The position numbers were made by a program, and so were the translations under genes. The notes under the pieces were generated by a model. The model was not told the DNA's origin, made no database searches, and was given only the letters and a program-made list of their open reading frames with translations. DNA of 64,000 bases from Treponema succinifaciens DSM 2489 (lineage in GTDB: Bacteria > Spirochaetota > Spirochaetia > Treponematales > Treponemataceae): assembly GCF_000195275.1 (NCBI RefSeq), contig NC_015385.1, forward strand, positions 124,001 to 188,000. The letters are read 5' to 3'. This document shows, piece after piece, positions 41,021 to 49,827 of this stretch (positions are counted from its first letter, which is position 1; the number at the start of each line of letters is the position of its first letter).

Positions 41021-41048
41021 TTGACAAAGTGTCGGGGGGGGGTACACT
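41021..41048 (+). promoter_or_regulatory. Promoter with G9 tract in the spacer (phase-variation candidate)
   Basis: TTGACA (41021-41026) and TACACT (41043-41048) are separated by 16 bp, of which 41034-41042 are nine consecutive G. Gain or loss of G would change the spacing through the optimum. Confidence 0.8.
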
Positions 41049-41079
41049 GTTTTTAACTTTATTGGATAAGGAGTAAAAA

Positions 41080-41460
41080 ATGAAGTTTAAGAAATTTTTT
41101 GTAAGCTTTATTTCAGGCTTAACATTAGTTGTTATGTGTTCATCTTGTGTTTCATCAACAAGAGTTAATTTTAACACAGATGTTGATGGGGCAACAGTAT
41201 ATGTGGATGGAGAAGAGATTGGAACAACTCCAGCTCAAATAAAACTGAGCAATGCTGTATGGGAAAATCCAGATGTTGTAATAAAAAAAGATGGATATAG
41301 AGATTTGTATACAGAATTAAATAAAGAAGTCAAAGGTGTTAACTTGGTATGCGGTTTATTGCTTTGGTGGCCTTCTTTGCTGTGGGTTTATGGTCCAAAG
41401 AAAAATCAAAATTATATGTTGTCTCCTCTTCCTGTAGTTCAAGACACAATAAATGAATAA
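41080..41460 (+). CDS. PEGA-domain lipoprotein
   Basis: This 126-residue lipoprotein has signal and lipobox MKFKKFFVSFISGLTLVVMC-SSC. The mature part is a PEGA-type beta domain (TRVNFNTDVDGATVYVDGEE, then IGTTPAQIKLS and VVIKKDGYRD) and a hydrophobic Trp-rich segment (LLLWWPSLLWVYG) near the C-terminus that could re-enter the membrane. PEGA domains are common on bacterial surface proteins. AAGGAG precedes the ATG. Expression is driven by the poly-G promoter. The next lipoprotein gene overlaps its end by 8 bp. Confidence 0.85.
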   Translation: MKFKKFFVSFISGLTLVVMCSSCVSSTRVNFNTDVDGATVYVDGEEIGTTPAQIKLSNAVWENPDVVIKKDGYRDLYTELNKEVKGVNLVCGLLLWWPSLLWVYGPKKNQNYMLSPLPVVQDTINE

Positions 41461-41827
41461 AATATATATATTGCTGTTTTTCTTATTTTCTGTTTTTTTG
41501 TTCTCTTGCAATAAGCTTAATTCTATATATGGGAAATGGGAAGACAGTAATAGAATTCTTGAATTCAGTGAGTATGGGGATTTTACTCTTGAGTTTAAGA
41601 ATTCAAATTTAGTGAAAGGGTTTCGTGGTAGAGCATTAAAAAAGAAAAACATAATGATTATGTTTTTTGAGGAGTTTAAGGATTCTAATAATGAATGGCT
41701 TTACACAGATGGAACTGATTTAGAAGATTACAAAGAAATCTTATTTATTTCTTTTGAAGATGAAAAACTTGTTACTCAAATAAAGTCAACTAATAAAAAA
41801 TTTATATATACAAGAATTATTGATTAA
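41453..41827 (+). CDS. Small lipocalin-like lipoprotein
   Basis: This 124-residue lipoprotein (MNKIYILLFFLFSVFLFSC) has a mature part reading like a small beta-barrel of the 'lipocalin-like/DUF4923-type' layout: YGKWEDSNRILEFSEYGDFT, LEFKNSNLV, IMIMFFEEF, ILFISFEDEKLVTQI, KFIYTRII. The exact family is not certain. Its start overlaps the PEGA gene, so it should share the poly-G promoter and switch with it. Confidence 0.72.
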   Translation: MNKIYILLFFLFSVFLFSCNKLNSIYGKWEDSNRILEFSEYGDFTLEFKNSNLVKGFRGRALKKKNIMIMFFEEFKDSNNEWLYTDGTDLEDYKEILFISFEDEKLVTQIKSTNKKFIYTRIID

Positions 41828-42014
41828 TTTCATTTCTTAATTTTTTATCATAATTTGTAACACTTTTATATCCTGAATATTAAAATCTGCTTCAAAAGAT
41901 TATCCAGTCAAGCTGGATAATGACATCAAATATAGCGTGTCTTTGTTGCTGATTCTGCACAGAATGTTACTGGAAAAGCAATTTATATTCTAAAATAAAC
42001 TGTTTAGTGTTATT
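41828..42014. other. Intergenic stretch with possible gene remnant
   Basis: A frame here reads DYPVKLDNDIKYSVS and an adjacent frame reads ADSAQNVTGKAIYILK before a stop at about 42000. That suggests the 3' end of a degraded small secreted protein. The hairpin ATTATCCAG/CTGGATAAT lies at about 41900-41922. Evidence is weak. Confidence 0.3.
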
Positions 42015-42043
42015 TTGCCAATTCACTGTGCTGGTGGTATAAT
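42015..42043 (+). promoter_or_regulatory. Promoter of the 42.1 kb gene
   Basis: TTGCCA, 17 bp, TATAAT, 27 bp upstream of the ATG. Confidence 0.75.
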
Positions 42044-42070
42044 ATTCGCACTTTATTAGAAGGAGTAAAT

Positions 42071-42511
42071 ATGAAATTATCAAGAAAATCAAAGGTCGTA
42101 TTGGTTTTGCTTATGGTTGCGGCCTCTGCTTGTTTTGCTCAGAAATGGAAAGGTCTTGTAAAAGGAATTGAAAGAAGAGTGGGCGGAAAGAACAATTCAC
42201 AGCAGACAACTGAATCAACTGGAAAAGAAGATATGCCTAACTTGCCTGGTTTTAATACTAATGTTGACACTGGTCCACGCAATATAAAGAACTATAAATC
42301 AAAAAGACCAGCCAAAATCCCAAATGAGCCTTATCTTCAGGAAATGGCGAAAAAGAATGATAATGCAGAAAAGGCTCTAAAGAAAGAAGATTTTAAAAGA
42401 GCGTATGAGCTTTTTAATACACCTATTAAAGCTAAAGCCACAGAAAAAATATATGATGATTATGATGGACTGGGAAAGAGATCTTTCAAGTTGGATTCAT
42501 TCCTTTTATGA
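42071..42511 (+). CDS. Secreted hypothetical protein, possibly frameshifted at its end
   Basis: This is a 146-residue product with a signal peptide (MKLSRKSKVVLVLLMVAASACFA). A basic, low-complexity middle and a helical segment follow (NAEKALKKEDFKRAYELFNT), the latter resembling one TPR-like hairpin. No family is recognised. AAGGAG precedes the ATG. In another frame the sequence overlapping the last 15 codons reads DWERDLSSWIHSFYEDPNYQ and ends at about 42539, a more natural-looking C-terminus, so a one- or two-base slip near 42465-42480 is possible. A terminator follows. Confidence 0.6.
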   Translation: MKLSRKSKVVLVLLMVAASACFAQKWKGLVKGIERRVGGKNNSQQTTESTGKEDMPNLPGFNTNVDTGPRNIKNYKSKRPAKIPNEPYLQEMAKKNDNAEKALKKEDFKRAYELFNTPIKAKATEKIYDDYDGLGKRSFKLDSFLL

Positions 42512-42578
42512 AGATCCAAATTATCAGGGAGAAAAATAATCTCATTTGGCTTTTTCATAAAAATCTAAAAATAAATGC

Positions 42579-42625
42579 CGTGCTGGAAAATGCGTTTAAA
42601 TGCAAAATCCGGCACGTTTTTTTTT
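42579..42625 (+). terminator. Intrinsic terminator
   Basis: An imperfect stem CGTGCTGGAAAATGC / GCAAAATCCGGCACG is followed by a T9 run. It ends the rightward secreted-protein gene before the convergent DUF3791-like gene. Confidence 0.75.
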
Positions 42626-42653
42626 CTGTAAAAACTTTCACGGAAATAATATT

Positions 42654-43103
42654 CTATTCCAGCAGTCTTCCTGCCTTGTAGGATTCTTCAAGATAACTTG
42701 GGTTTTGATAGTAAAGGTCTGTGTTGAAGTTTGAAATTTGGTCGCTTATAAACGAATTGAACAGCTTGATTAAAGTTTCTTCTTCTGTTCCTGGAGCGGC
42801 AAGGTCTTCTATCATTATGCAGTAAAGTTTTCCTATGTCCTGAAATCCGGGCAACGTGTACTTGCAGTTTTTTACAGTTTCAAAGTCGCCATCTGGAATT
42901 TTGTAATCCCTGATTATTTCATCGCTTACTTGCTCAAACGAGAGGCAGTGATTTACAGGTGCGGCATAGAGCTGCTTGTGAACACCTTTTTTTCCAAGCG
43001 CATTGACAACAGTTCCGCGGCGGTTCTTTGTTTTTCTGGCAATAAATTCAATCAGCGCACAAACATAAAAAAAATCATTCCTCTGTTCTTCGGTCATATA
43101 CAA
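42654..43103 (-). CDS. DUF3791-like protein, putative partner of the DUF3990 protein
   Basis: This 149-residue soluble protein has an N-terminal half (NDFFYVCALIEFIARKTKNR, then VVNALGKKGVHKQL) resembling the small DUF3791 module that regularly accompanies DUF3990 genes. The C-terminal half (GKLYCIMIEDLAAPGTEEET, then LFNSFISDQISNF) is unfamiliar. Its start lies 29 bp inside the end of the DUF3990 gene, so translation is coupled. By context it may neutralise or modify the DUF3990 protein. Family assignment is from memory and moderate. Confidence 0.6.
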   Translation of the reverse strand: MYMTEEQRNDFFYVCALIEFIARKTKNRRGTVVNALGKKGVHKQLYAAPVNHCLSFEQVSDEIIRDYKIPDGDFETVKNCKYTLPGFQDIGKLYCIMIEDLAAPGTEEETLIKLFNSFISDQISNFNTDLYYQNPSYLEESYKAGRLLE

Positions 43104-43557
43104 TCTCGCTTTTTTTGAAATTAAGGCAGTTTAATGCCGACAATGTATGGAAGCTTATTTGGTGCGTAGGATGCTTGAATTCTGCAAGCACCCAAAACTG
43201 TTTTTTTGTAATTGTGCCTTTTATAAAATCGTTAACGTAATTCCAAACTGTGTCGTTTGCCATCGGTCCTTCTACAATATCGTAATTGTGAGTTTTTCCG
43301 CTTCGGCAATGGGCAATGAATTCAAGCCATTCATCATTCATTTCATCGAATTTTAAAATTGAAAGAGATTCATCGGCAGTATAATCAAAAAAATTTATTA
43401 CAGGCTTTTCATTGTTTCTGTTTGCCCAGCGAACGGCTTGCTTCCAGTTGTTTGTGCAATAAAATCCCCATGAAAAATCTTTTGTGTATAAACTTTTTCG
43501 GATTTCTGGAAACTGCACAATTTCTTTGCCTGCATGATATAATATGCTTTTATTCAT
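43075..43557 (-). CDS. DUF3990-family protein (ADP-ribosyltransferase-like)
   Basis: This 160-residue protein shows the DUF3990 layout: LYHAGKEIVQFPEIRKS, then DFSWGFYCTNNWKQAVRWAN (the ART-like 'G-F-Y-x-T' segment), EGPMANDTVWNYVNDFIKG, and HQISFHTLSALNCL near the end. DUF3990 is generally placed near ADP-ribosyltransferase folds and found in small two-gene modules. That activity is unproven here. Its ATG overlaps the last eight bases of the upstream acyl-CoA synthetase gene, and it overlaps the DUF3791-like gene, giving a tightly coupled three-gene leftward unit. Confidence 0.78.
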   Translation of the reverse strand: MNKSILYHAGKEIVQFPEIRKSLYTKDFSWGFYCTNNWKQAVRWANRNNEKPVINFFDYTADESLSILKFDEMNDEWLEFIAHCRSGKTHNYDIVEGPMANDTVWNYVNDFIKGTITKKQFWVLAEFKHPTHQISFHTLSALNCLNFKKSEIVYDRRTEE

Positions 43558-45295
43558 TGCTAGATATTTTTCCTCGTTTTACTTTTTGGGTTGTGGTCAT
43601 TTCGAGCGGCTGTTCTAGCATTGTGATTTTTGAGATGCGGGCGTAAGGCTGAAGCTCCTTGTTTACTTTTGAGATTATTTTTTCAATTTCTGATTTTACT
43701 GATTCGTCTAGCGGAGAAGCTTCTCTGTTTATATTCAGTCTTGCAAAAAGGTCGTCGCTGGCATAGACAAGGGCTTCGATTTGCTCGCTTTTTGTTGCTT
43801 TGTCTGCAATGTAGCCGCGCACTGTGATTTGTGCTATGTCTGTAAAAAGCTGGAATGCGTTTTCAATTTCTTCCGGATAAACGTTTTTGCCACCTTCTGT
43901 AACAATCATGTTTTTTACGCGTCCTGCAAGAATAAGGTAGCCTTCGCTGTCTAGATTTCCAAGATCGCCGGTTTTAAAGAATCCGTCTGGAGTAAAAACT
44001 TTTGCGGTTTCTTCTTCCATGTTGTAGTAGCCTTTAAAAACCATCGGACCTTTTACCGCTACTTCTCCGATTCCATCCGCAGAAGGCTCAAGAATTTTCA
44101 TTTCCATGTACGGAAAGAAATACTGACCGACACTTTCAATTTTAAAGCGGCTTATCGGGTTCAATGCGATAATCGGGCTTGTTTCTGTAAGTCCGTAGCC
44201 TTGCACAAAGTCGATACCCATTTCGTTGTAGATTTTGAACACGCTTGAAGCAAGAGGTCCGCCGCCACAGATTGCAATTCTTAGCGACTGAATATTTGCT
44301 TGTTTTAGCACGCTTTTAAAAAGTGTCTTGCCGGGATTTACTTTGAAAACTTTTTTTATTATGTAGGAAATCCACATCATGGCATGGATTGCGCCGTTTA
44401 CAAGCGGGCCTTTCGCCTTGATTCCTTTCATTATTCCTGCGAGCAGCTTATTGAACAAAAGCGGAACGCCAAGCAGCATTGTGATTTGTCCTTCGCGAAG
44501 TTCTTTCATTAGCCGGGAAACAGCCATGCTTTTTCCGAATACGATTTCAGCTCCTACGGAAAGGCTTTCTATGAAAACCGCCTGCATTGTGTAAGCGTGA
44601 TGAATCGGAAGGAGCGCGTAAAAAACATCAGTTGAAAAAATGTCCATGCGGGTCTGCGCGATATATGCATCGCTTACAAGATTTTTGTGGGTGAGCATTA
44701 CGCCTTTTGGATTTCCTGTTGTTCCGCTTGTAAAAAGAATTGCCGCAAGATCATCTTCTTTTGCGCTTCGGAAATCATGTTCAATTGAATTGGGCTTTAA
44801 GCTGTAAACGTATTTTTCTGGAAACTTAGGGCTGAGCGAATAAACTTTGTATTCAGCATTTTGTGCGTCAAAGGTTGGAAACTTTTCTTCATCAACAAAA
44901 AAGAATTTTGGCTTGGCTGTGTTCAAAAGATTTTTGATTTCCTCTTCATGGAGAGCGTAATCTATAGGACAGATTGTAGCTCCGGCGGCAAGAGATGCGA
45001 GGAATACAAGTCCCCATTGTGGAGAGTTTTTTCCGCTTACTGCGATTCTGTCTCCTTTTTGAATTCCTTTTTCTGTAAGCCAGGAAGCAAGTTCCTTGAC
45101 TTTTTGTTCTACCTGTGAATATGAAAGAGTGTTTTTTGAGCCGCCTTCGCCTTCAAAATCTGTAAAGCAAGGTCTTTCTGGAAATCGCTTTGTTGTTATA
45201 AAAAACATTTCGGGAACTGTTGGCCATTCTCCTGAAAAGTCGCTGTCTTTGTATTTGCTTAAAAAATCCCAAGGTGTCTTTGTGGTTGTCTGCAT
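43550..45295 (-). CDS. AMP-forming long-chain acyl-CoA synthetase-like enzyme
   Basis: This 581-residue member of the ANL adenylation superfamily has the P-loop ILFTSGTTGNPKGVMLTH. A later motif is VQGYGLTETSPIIALNP, followed by FKTGDLGNLDSEGYLILAGR and VKNMIVTEGGKNVYPEEIEN; the C-terminal catalytic Lys region is TTTQKVKRGKI. It would activate a fatty or other carboxylic acid to acyl-AMP and acyl-CoA for lipid metabolism. No acyl-carrier or fatty-acid genes adjoin; instead its 3' end is fused by overlap to the DUF3990 module. It starts about 100 bp downstream of the groEL terminator. Confidence 0.93.
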   Translation of the reverse strand: MQTTTKTPWDFLSKYKDSDFSGEWPTVPEMFFITTKRFPERPCFTDFEGEGGSKNTLSYSQVEQKVKELASWLTEKGIQKGDRIAVSGKNSPQWGLVFLASLAAGATICPIDYALHEEEIKNLLNTAKPKFFFVDEEKFPTFDAQNAEYKVYSLSPKFPEKYVYSLKPNSIEHDFRSAKEDDLAAILFTSGTTGNPKGVMLTHKNLVSDAYIAQTRMDIFSTDVFYALLPIHHAYTMQAVFIESLSVGAEIVFGKSMAVSRLMKELREGQITMLLGVPLLFNKLLAGIMKGIKAKGPLVNGAIHAMMWISYIIKKVFKVNPGKTLFKSVLKQANIQSLRIAICGGGPLASSVFKIYNEMGIDFVQGYGLTETSPIIALNPISRFKIESVGQYFFPYMEMKILEPSADGIGEVAVKGPMVFKGYYNMEEETAKVFTPDGFFKTGDLGNLDSEGYLILAGRVKNMIVTEGGKNVYPEEIENAFQLFTDIAQITVRGYIADKATKSEQIEALVYASDDLFARLNINREASPLDESVKSEIEKIISKVNKELQPYARISKITMLEQPLEMTTTQKVKRGKISSNE

Positions 45296-45366
45296 AGTCT
45301 ATTCTCCAGAAAATAAGAGTAATTTATAATGATATATTCTATCACGAAATATGGTTTATTTAAAAC

Positions 45367-45400
45367 AAAAAACGGCCGCAACCGTTTATTGGTCGCAGCC
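45367..45400 (-). terminator. Intrinsic terminator after groEL
   Basis: On the minus strand GGCTGCGACC / GGTTGCGGCC (with G-U pairs) around a seven-base loop is followed by T6. It lies about 30 bp past the groEL stop. Confidence 0.88.
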
Positions 45401-45431
45401 GCATTTCTAGCTTTAAAGTTTGGAATTGCTA

Positions 45432-47066
45432 TTAGTACATTCCGCCCATTCCATCCATGCTCGCCTGTGGAGCAACTGGTGCTGGAGGTTCAGGAATATC
45501 TGTGATAGCACATTCTGTTGTGAGCAGCATTCCAGCTACAGAAGCAGCATTCTGGAGAGCGCATCTTGTAACTTTTGCCGGGTCGATGATTCCAGCTTCC
45601 ATCATGTTTACCCATTCGCCTGTAGCGGCATTGTAGCCAACACCTTTCTTTTCTGCCTTTGCCTTGTCAGCAATTACAGCTCCGTCTACACCTGCGTTTT
45701 CTGCAATCTGGCGAATAGGCTCTTCCAAGGCTCTCTTTATAATCTGGAAACCAACTTTTTCATCTCCAGTAAGATTTTCTTTTTCCGCGTCAAGAACTTT
45801 GCTTGCTTCGATGAGTGCAAGTCCGCCGCCTGAAACAATTCCTTCTTCCAAGGCCGCTCTTGTTGCTGCGAGAGTATCTTCAACACGGAATTTCTTTTCC
45901 TTCATTTCTGTTTCTGTGATTGCACCGATGTTGATTACAGCTACACCGCCAGAAAGTTTTGCAAGGCGTTCCTTGAGTTTTTCCTTGTCGTAGTCAGAAG
46001 TTGACTTTTCAATCTGATTCTTGATTTCTGCAACACGGTCAGCGATTGCCTTTTTGTCTCCGGCTCCATCAACCAAAGTTGTGTTGTCCTTGTCGATTTT
46101 TACAGACTTAACCTGTCCAAGGTCTGCAAGTTCTGTTGATTCAAGCTTAAGTCCAAGGTCTTTTGTGATTACTTTTCCGCCTGTGAGGATTGCGATGTCC
46201 TGAAGCATTTCCTTTCTTCTGTCGCCGAATCCTGGAGCTTTTACAGCGCAGCATTTGAGAGTTCCGCGGATTGAGTTTACAACCAAAGTTGCAAGAGCTT
46301 CACCGTCAAGGTCTTCAGAAATAATGATTAAAGGCTTTCCTGTCTGGGCAACTTTTTCAAGAACAGGAAGAAGATCTTTCATTGTGCTGATTTTTTCGTC
46401 ATAAATAAGGACGTAAGCGTCGTTGTAGTTTACTTCCATGCGCTCGCGGTCATTTACAAAGTAAGAAGAAATATATCCACGGTCGAACTGCATTCCTTCT
46501 ACAGTTTTTACAGTTGTATCCATGTTCTTGGATTCTTCAACTGTGATGACGCCGTCTTTTCCGACTTTTTCAATTGCGTCTGCAAGGATTTTACCAATTT
46601 CAGGGTCGTTGTTTGCAGAAATTGTGGCTACGTGAGTAATATCTTCGTTGCCTTTTACTGCGCGGCTGTTCTTTTTTACTTCTTCAACTGCGATTGCTGT
46701 CGCTTTGTCGATTCCGCGTTTGATTTCAATTGGTGTCATTCCTGCTGAAACTGCCTTGAGTCCTTCGCGTACAATTGCATAGGCAAGAACTGTTGCTGTT
46801 GTTGTTCCGTCTCCTGCTACATCGTTTGTCTTTGAGGAAACTTCGCGTACAAGCTGTGCTCCCATGTTTTCAAATGGATCTTTAAGCTCGATTTCTTTTG
46901 CAACTGAAACACCGTCTTTTGTGATTGTTGGTGCGCCGTATTTTTTGTCAAGCATAACCAAGCGTCCGCAAGGTCCTAATGTTACTTTTACTGCGCGGGC
47001 AATCTGCTCAACTCCGCTCAGCATTTTTTTGCGTGCATCTTCGCTGTAAACTAACTGTTTAGCCAT
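45432..47066 (-). CDS. groEL: 60-kDa chaperonin GroEL
   Basis: This 544-residue ATP-driven folding chamber subunit shows [47 protein letters not shown] (ATP site, catalytic Asp), the apical-domain stretch [36 protein letters not shown], and a short Gly/Met C-terminal tail (MDGMGGMY). No groES lies beside it, and no CIRCE palindrome is visible upstream. A CTGTCTT/AAGACAG inverted repeat (47091-47114) lies in the leader instead. AGGAG precedes the ATG. The upstream 300 bp, shared with divergent pflB, are very AT-rich. Confidence 0.97.
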   Translation of the reverse strand: MAKQLVYSEDARKKMLSGVEQIARAVKVTLGPCGRLVMLDKKYGAPTITKDGVSVAKEIELKDPFENMGAQLVREVSSKTNDVAGDGTTTATVLAYAIVREGLKAVSAGMTPIEIKRGIDKATAIAVEEVKKNSRAVKGNEDITHVATISANNDPEIGKILADAIEKVGKDGVITVEESKNMDTTVKTVEGMQFDRGYISSYFVNDRERMEVNYNDAYVLIYDEKISTMKDLLPVLEKVAQTGKPLIIISEDLDGEALATLVVNSIRGTLKCCAVKAPGFGDRRKEMLQDIAILTGGKVITKDLGLKLESTELADLGQVKSVKIDKDNTTLVDGAGDKKAIADRVAEIKNQIEKSTSDYDKEKLKERLAKLSGGVAVINIGAITETEMKEKKFRVEDTLAATRAALEEGIVSGGGLALIEASKVLDAEKENLTGDEKVGFQIIKRALEEPIRQIAENAGVDGAVIADKAKAEKKGVGYNAATGEWVNMMEAGIIDPAKVTRCALQNAASVAGMLLTTECAITDIPEPPAPVAPQASMDGMGGMY

Positions 47067-47357
47067 GATTCTAACTCCTATTTTTATTGACTGTCTTGAA
47101 AAATCTAAAGACAGCTTAAAAATTTTATTTTATTGTAAATAAAGATACTAAAAATTATAAAAATCGACAATATTTTTTTTATTAAAACTTTTCTAATTTT
47201 GTTTATTTATCCTTATAATATAGAAGAAAGTTGGTATTTTTTAGAATAATTTATATTTTTTTTGTAAATCACTTGATATTTTTTATAATTGTATTATAAT
47301 CATAATTGTAATAATTACAAATTATTAAATCGGGAATTGGACTGTCATTTTTGGCAA

Positions 47358-47386
47358 TTGCATAAAAAAAAGCAATGGTCTATAAT
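47358..47386 (+). promoter_or_regulatory. Promoter of pflB
   Basis: TTGCAT, 17 bp, TATAAT, leaving about 40 nt of leader to the ATG at 47434. The preceding TTTTTGGCAATTGC is partly palindromic and could bind a regulator. The rest of the 47067-47357 gap is AT-rich with no gene. Confidence 0.7.
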
Positions 47387-47433
47387 GCTTCCAGTTATTA
47401 TAGTTGAATTTTTCAATGCAAAGAGGTTTTGAA

Positions 47434-49731
47434 ATGAACATGAGAGCTGAATGGGAAGGTTTTAACCCAAAAGGTTTGTGGACAAGCGAAGTCAATGTTC
47501 GCGATTTTATTCAGGCTAACTATACTCAGTATAGCGGAGATGAGTCATTCTTGGCTGGACCTACAGCTGCCACAAGCAAGTTGTTCGATGAGCTCCAGAA
47601 GTTACAGAAAGCTGAGCATAATAAGAAATGTGTTGGTCTTGACGGAAAGGAAAGATCAGGCGTTCTTGATTTGGATACAGACGTTGTTACTAGCCTTACA
47701 GCTCATCAGGCTGGATATATTTGCCCGGAAGGAAAAGAACTTGAGCAGGTTGTAGGTCTTCAGACAGACAAACCTCTTAAGAGAGCGTTTATGCCTTATG
47801 GCGGAATCAGAATGGCTGAGCAGTGTCTTGAAATGTACGGTTACAAGCCAAATCCTGAGCTCCACAGAGTTTTCACAGAATATCATAAAACTCACTCAGA
47901 CGCTGTATTTGAAGTTTATACTCCAGAAATCAGAAAAGCCCGCAAGGCTCACATTCTTACCGGTTTGCCTGATACTTATGGTCGCGGACGCATTGTAGGA
48001 GACTACCGCCGTGTTGCTCTTTACGGTATTGATTATCTCATCCAGTGCAAGGAGCAGGACAAGGCTAACTGCGGAAACGGCACAATGACAGATGATGTTA
48101 TCCGTCTCCGTGAAGAAATTTCTGAGCAAATTAAGGCTCTCAAGGGAATCAAGGCAATGGCTGCGATTTACGGATATGATATTTCAAATCCTGCAAAGAA
48201 TGCAAAAGAAGCTTTCCAGTGGCTTTATTTTGGCTACCTTGCCGCAATCAAGACACAGAACGGTGCTGCAATGTCTGTAGGACGCATTTCTACATTCCTT
48301 GACTGCTACATTGAGCGCGACTTGAAGAAAGGAATCCTTACAGAAGAAAAAGCACAGGAACTTGTTGACCATATTGTTATGAAGTTCCGCATGGTTCGCT
48401 TTGCACGTATTGAATCTTACAACCAGCTTTTCTCTGGCGACCCGATTTGGGCTACATTGGAAGTTGCGGGTCTCGGTCAAGATGGACGCGACATGGTTAC
48501 AAAGAACGACTACCGCTTCCTCCACACATTGGAGAACATGGGACCAAGCCCGGAGCCAAACATGACAGTTCTCTATTCAAAGAGACTTCCAGAAAACTTC
48601 CGCCGCTATGCCGCAAAGATTTCTATTGACACATCTTCAATTCAGTATGAAAACGACGATGTAATGCGCCCAATCTGGGGAGATGACTACTCAATCTGCT
48701 GTTGTGTTTCTGCAACTCAGACAGGAAAAGAAATGCAGTTCTTTGGTGCGCGCGCAAACCTTGCAAAAGCACTTCTTTATGCAATCAACGGCGGAAAAGA
48801 CGAGCCTGCAGGTCTTACACCTGGAGTTCAGGTTGGTCCGGAATTCGCTCCAATCACTTCTGATTATCTTGATTATGATGAAGTTATGCGCAAGTATGAT
48901 GCTATGCTTGAATGGCTTGCAAGTCTTTATGTAAATACATTGAACGCAATCCATTATATGCACGACAAGTACTACTATGAGGCTGCCGAGCTTTCTCTTG
49001 AAGACACAAATCTTAAGAGAACATTTGCAACTGGAATCGCAGGATTCAGCCACGTAGTTGACTCACTTTCTGCAATCAAGTATGCAAAGGTAAAAGTAAT
49101 CCGTGATGAAAGCGGACTTGCAAAGGACTTTGAAATTGAAGGCGACTTCCCACGCTACGGACAGGATGATGACCGCGCGGACGAAATTGCAACATGGCTT
49201 CTTAAAACTTTCATGTCAAAGATTGAAAAGAACCACACATACCGCAATGCTGAGCCTACAACTTCTATTCTTACAATTACTTCAAACGTTGTATACGGAA
49301 AGGCAACAGGCGCACTTCCAGACGGACGCAAAGCCGGCGAGCCATTCTCTCCTGGAGCTAACCCTTCTTACGGAGCTGAAACAAAAGGTCTTATCAAGTC
49401 TTTGAACTCTGTTGCAAAAGTTCCTTACAAATATGCTTTGGACGGAATTTCAAATACACAGACAATCAACCCGAATGCTCTTGGACACGATGAGAATGAG
49501 CGCATTTCTAACCTTGTAAACGTTTTGGATGGATACTTTGATCAGGGAGCACACCACTTGAACGTTAACGTGTTTGGAGTTGAAAAACTCAAGGACTGCC
49601 AGGCTCATCCTGATAAGCCAGAATATGCAAACTTCACAGTTCGTGTTTCTGGTTATGCAGTTCGCTTTATCAACCTTACAAAGGAACAGCAGGACGATGT
49701 TATTGCCCGCACTTGCCACGCAAGCCTCTAA
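47434..49731 (+). CDS. pflB: Pyruvate formate-lyase
   Basis: This 765-residue glycyl-radical enzyme turns pyruvate and CoA into formate and acetyl-CoA, the central step of mixed fermentation. The catalytic Cys cluster is [12 protein letters not shown]. The glycyl-radical loop near the C-terminus is [13 protein letters not shown]. The N-terminus has [10 protein letters not shown], and [16 protein letters not shown] is also typical. I chose the ATG at 47434, preceded by AGAGG; an upstream in-frame start lacks a Shine-Dalgarno. Its activase gene is 3 kb downstream at 52799, not adjacent. A strong terminator follows. Confidence 0.97.
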   Translation: MNMRAEWEGFNPKGLWTSEVNVRDFIQANYTQYSGDESFLAGPTAATSKLFDELQKLQKAEHNKKCVGLDGKERSGVLDLDTDVVTSLTAHQAGYICPEGKELEQVVGLQTDKPLKRAFMPYGGIRMAEQCLEMYGYKPNPELHRVFTEYHKTHSDAVFEVYTPEIRKARKAHILTGLPDTYGRGRIVGDYRRVALYGIDYLIQCKEQDKANCGNGTMTDDVIRLREEISEQIKALKGIKAMAAIYGYDISNPAKNAKEAFQWLYFGYLAAIKTQNGAAMSVGRISTFLDCYIERDLKKGILTEEKAQELVDHIVMKFRMVRFARIESYNQLFSGDPIWATLEVAGLGQDGRDMVTKNDYRFLHTLENMGPSPEPNMTVLYSKRLPENFRRYAAKISIDTSSIQYENDDVMRPIWGDDYSICCCVSATQTGKEMQFFGARANLAKALLYAINGGKDEPAGLTPGVQVGPEFAPITSDYLDYDEVMRKYDAMLEWLASLYVNTLNAIHYMHDKYYYEAAELSLEDTNLKRTFATGIAGFSHVVDSLSAIKYAKVKVIRDESGLAKDFEIEGDFPRYGQDDDRADEIATWLLKTFMSKIEKNHTYRNAEPTTSILTITSNVVYGKATGALPDGRKAGEPFSPGANPSYGAETKGLIKSLNSVAKVPYKYALDGISNTQTINPNALGHDENERISNLVNVLDGYFDQGAHHLNVNVFGVEKLKDCQAHPDKPEYANFTVRVSGYAVRFINLTKEQQDDVIARTCHASL

Positions 49732-49759
49732 TGCTGACTTTTAAGACTGTATAAAAACG

Positions 49760-49791
49760 GCCGCTTTTGGTTTTCCAAAGGCGGCTTTTTT
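49760..49791 (+). terminator. Intrinsic terminator after pflB
   Basis: A perfectly paired 11-bp stem (GCCGCTTTTGG / CCAAAGGCGGC, one G-U) with loop TTTT is followed by T6. Confidence 0.92.
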
Positions 49792-49827
49792 GTTATATAA
49801 TGCTTTTTATTTTTTCTTCAAAAACAT

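Noticed and set aside
47091-47114. CTGTCTT/AAGACAG palindrome before groEL as a heat-shock operator
   Set aside because: It is only 7 bp per arm, unlike CIRCE, and its place in the leader is equally compatible with a chance hairpin.
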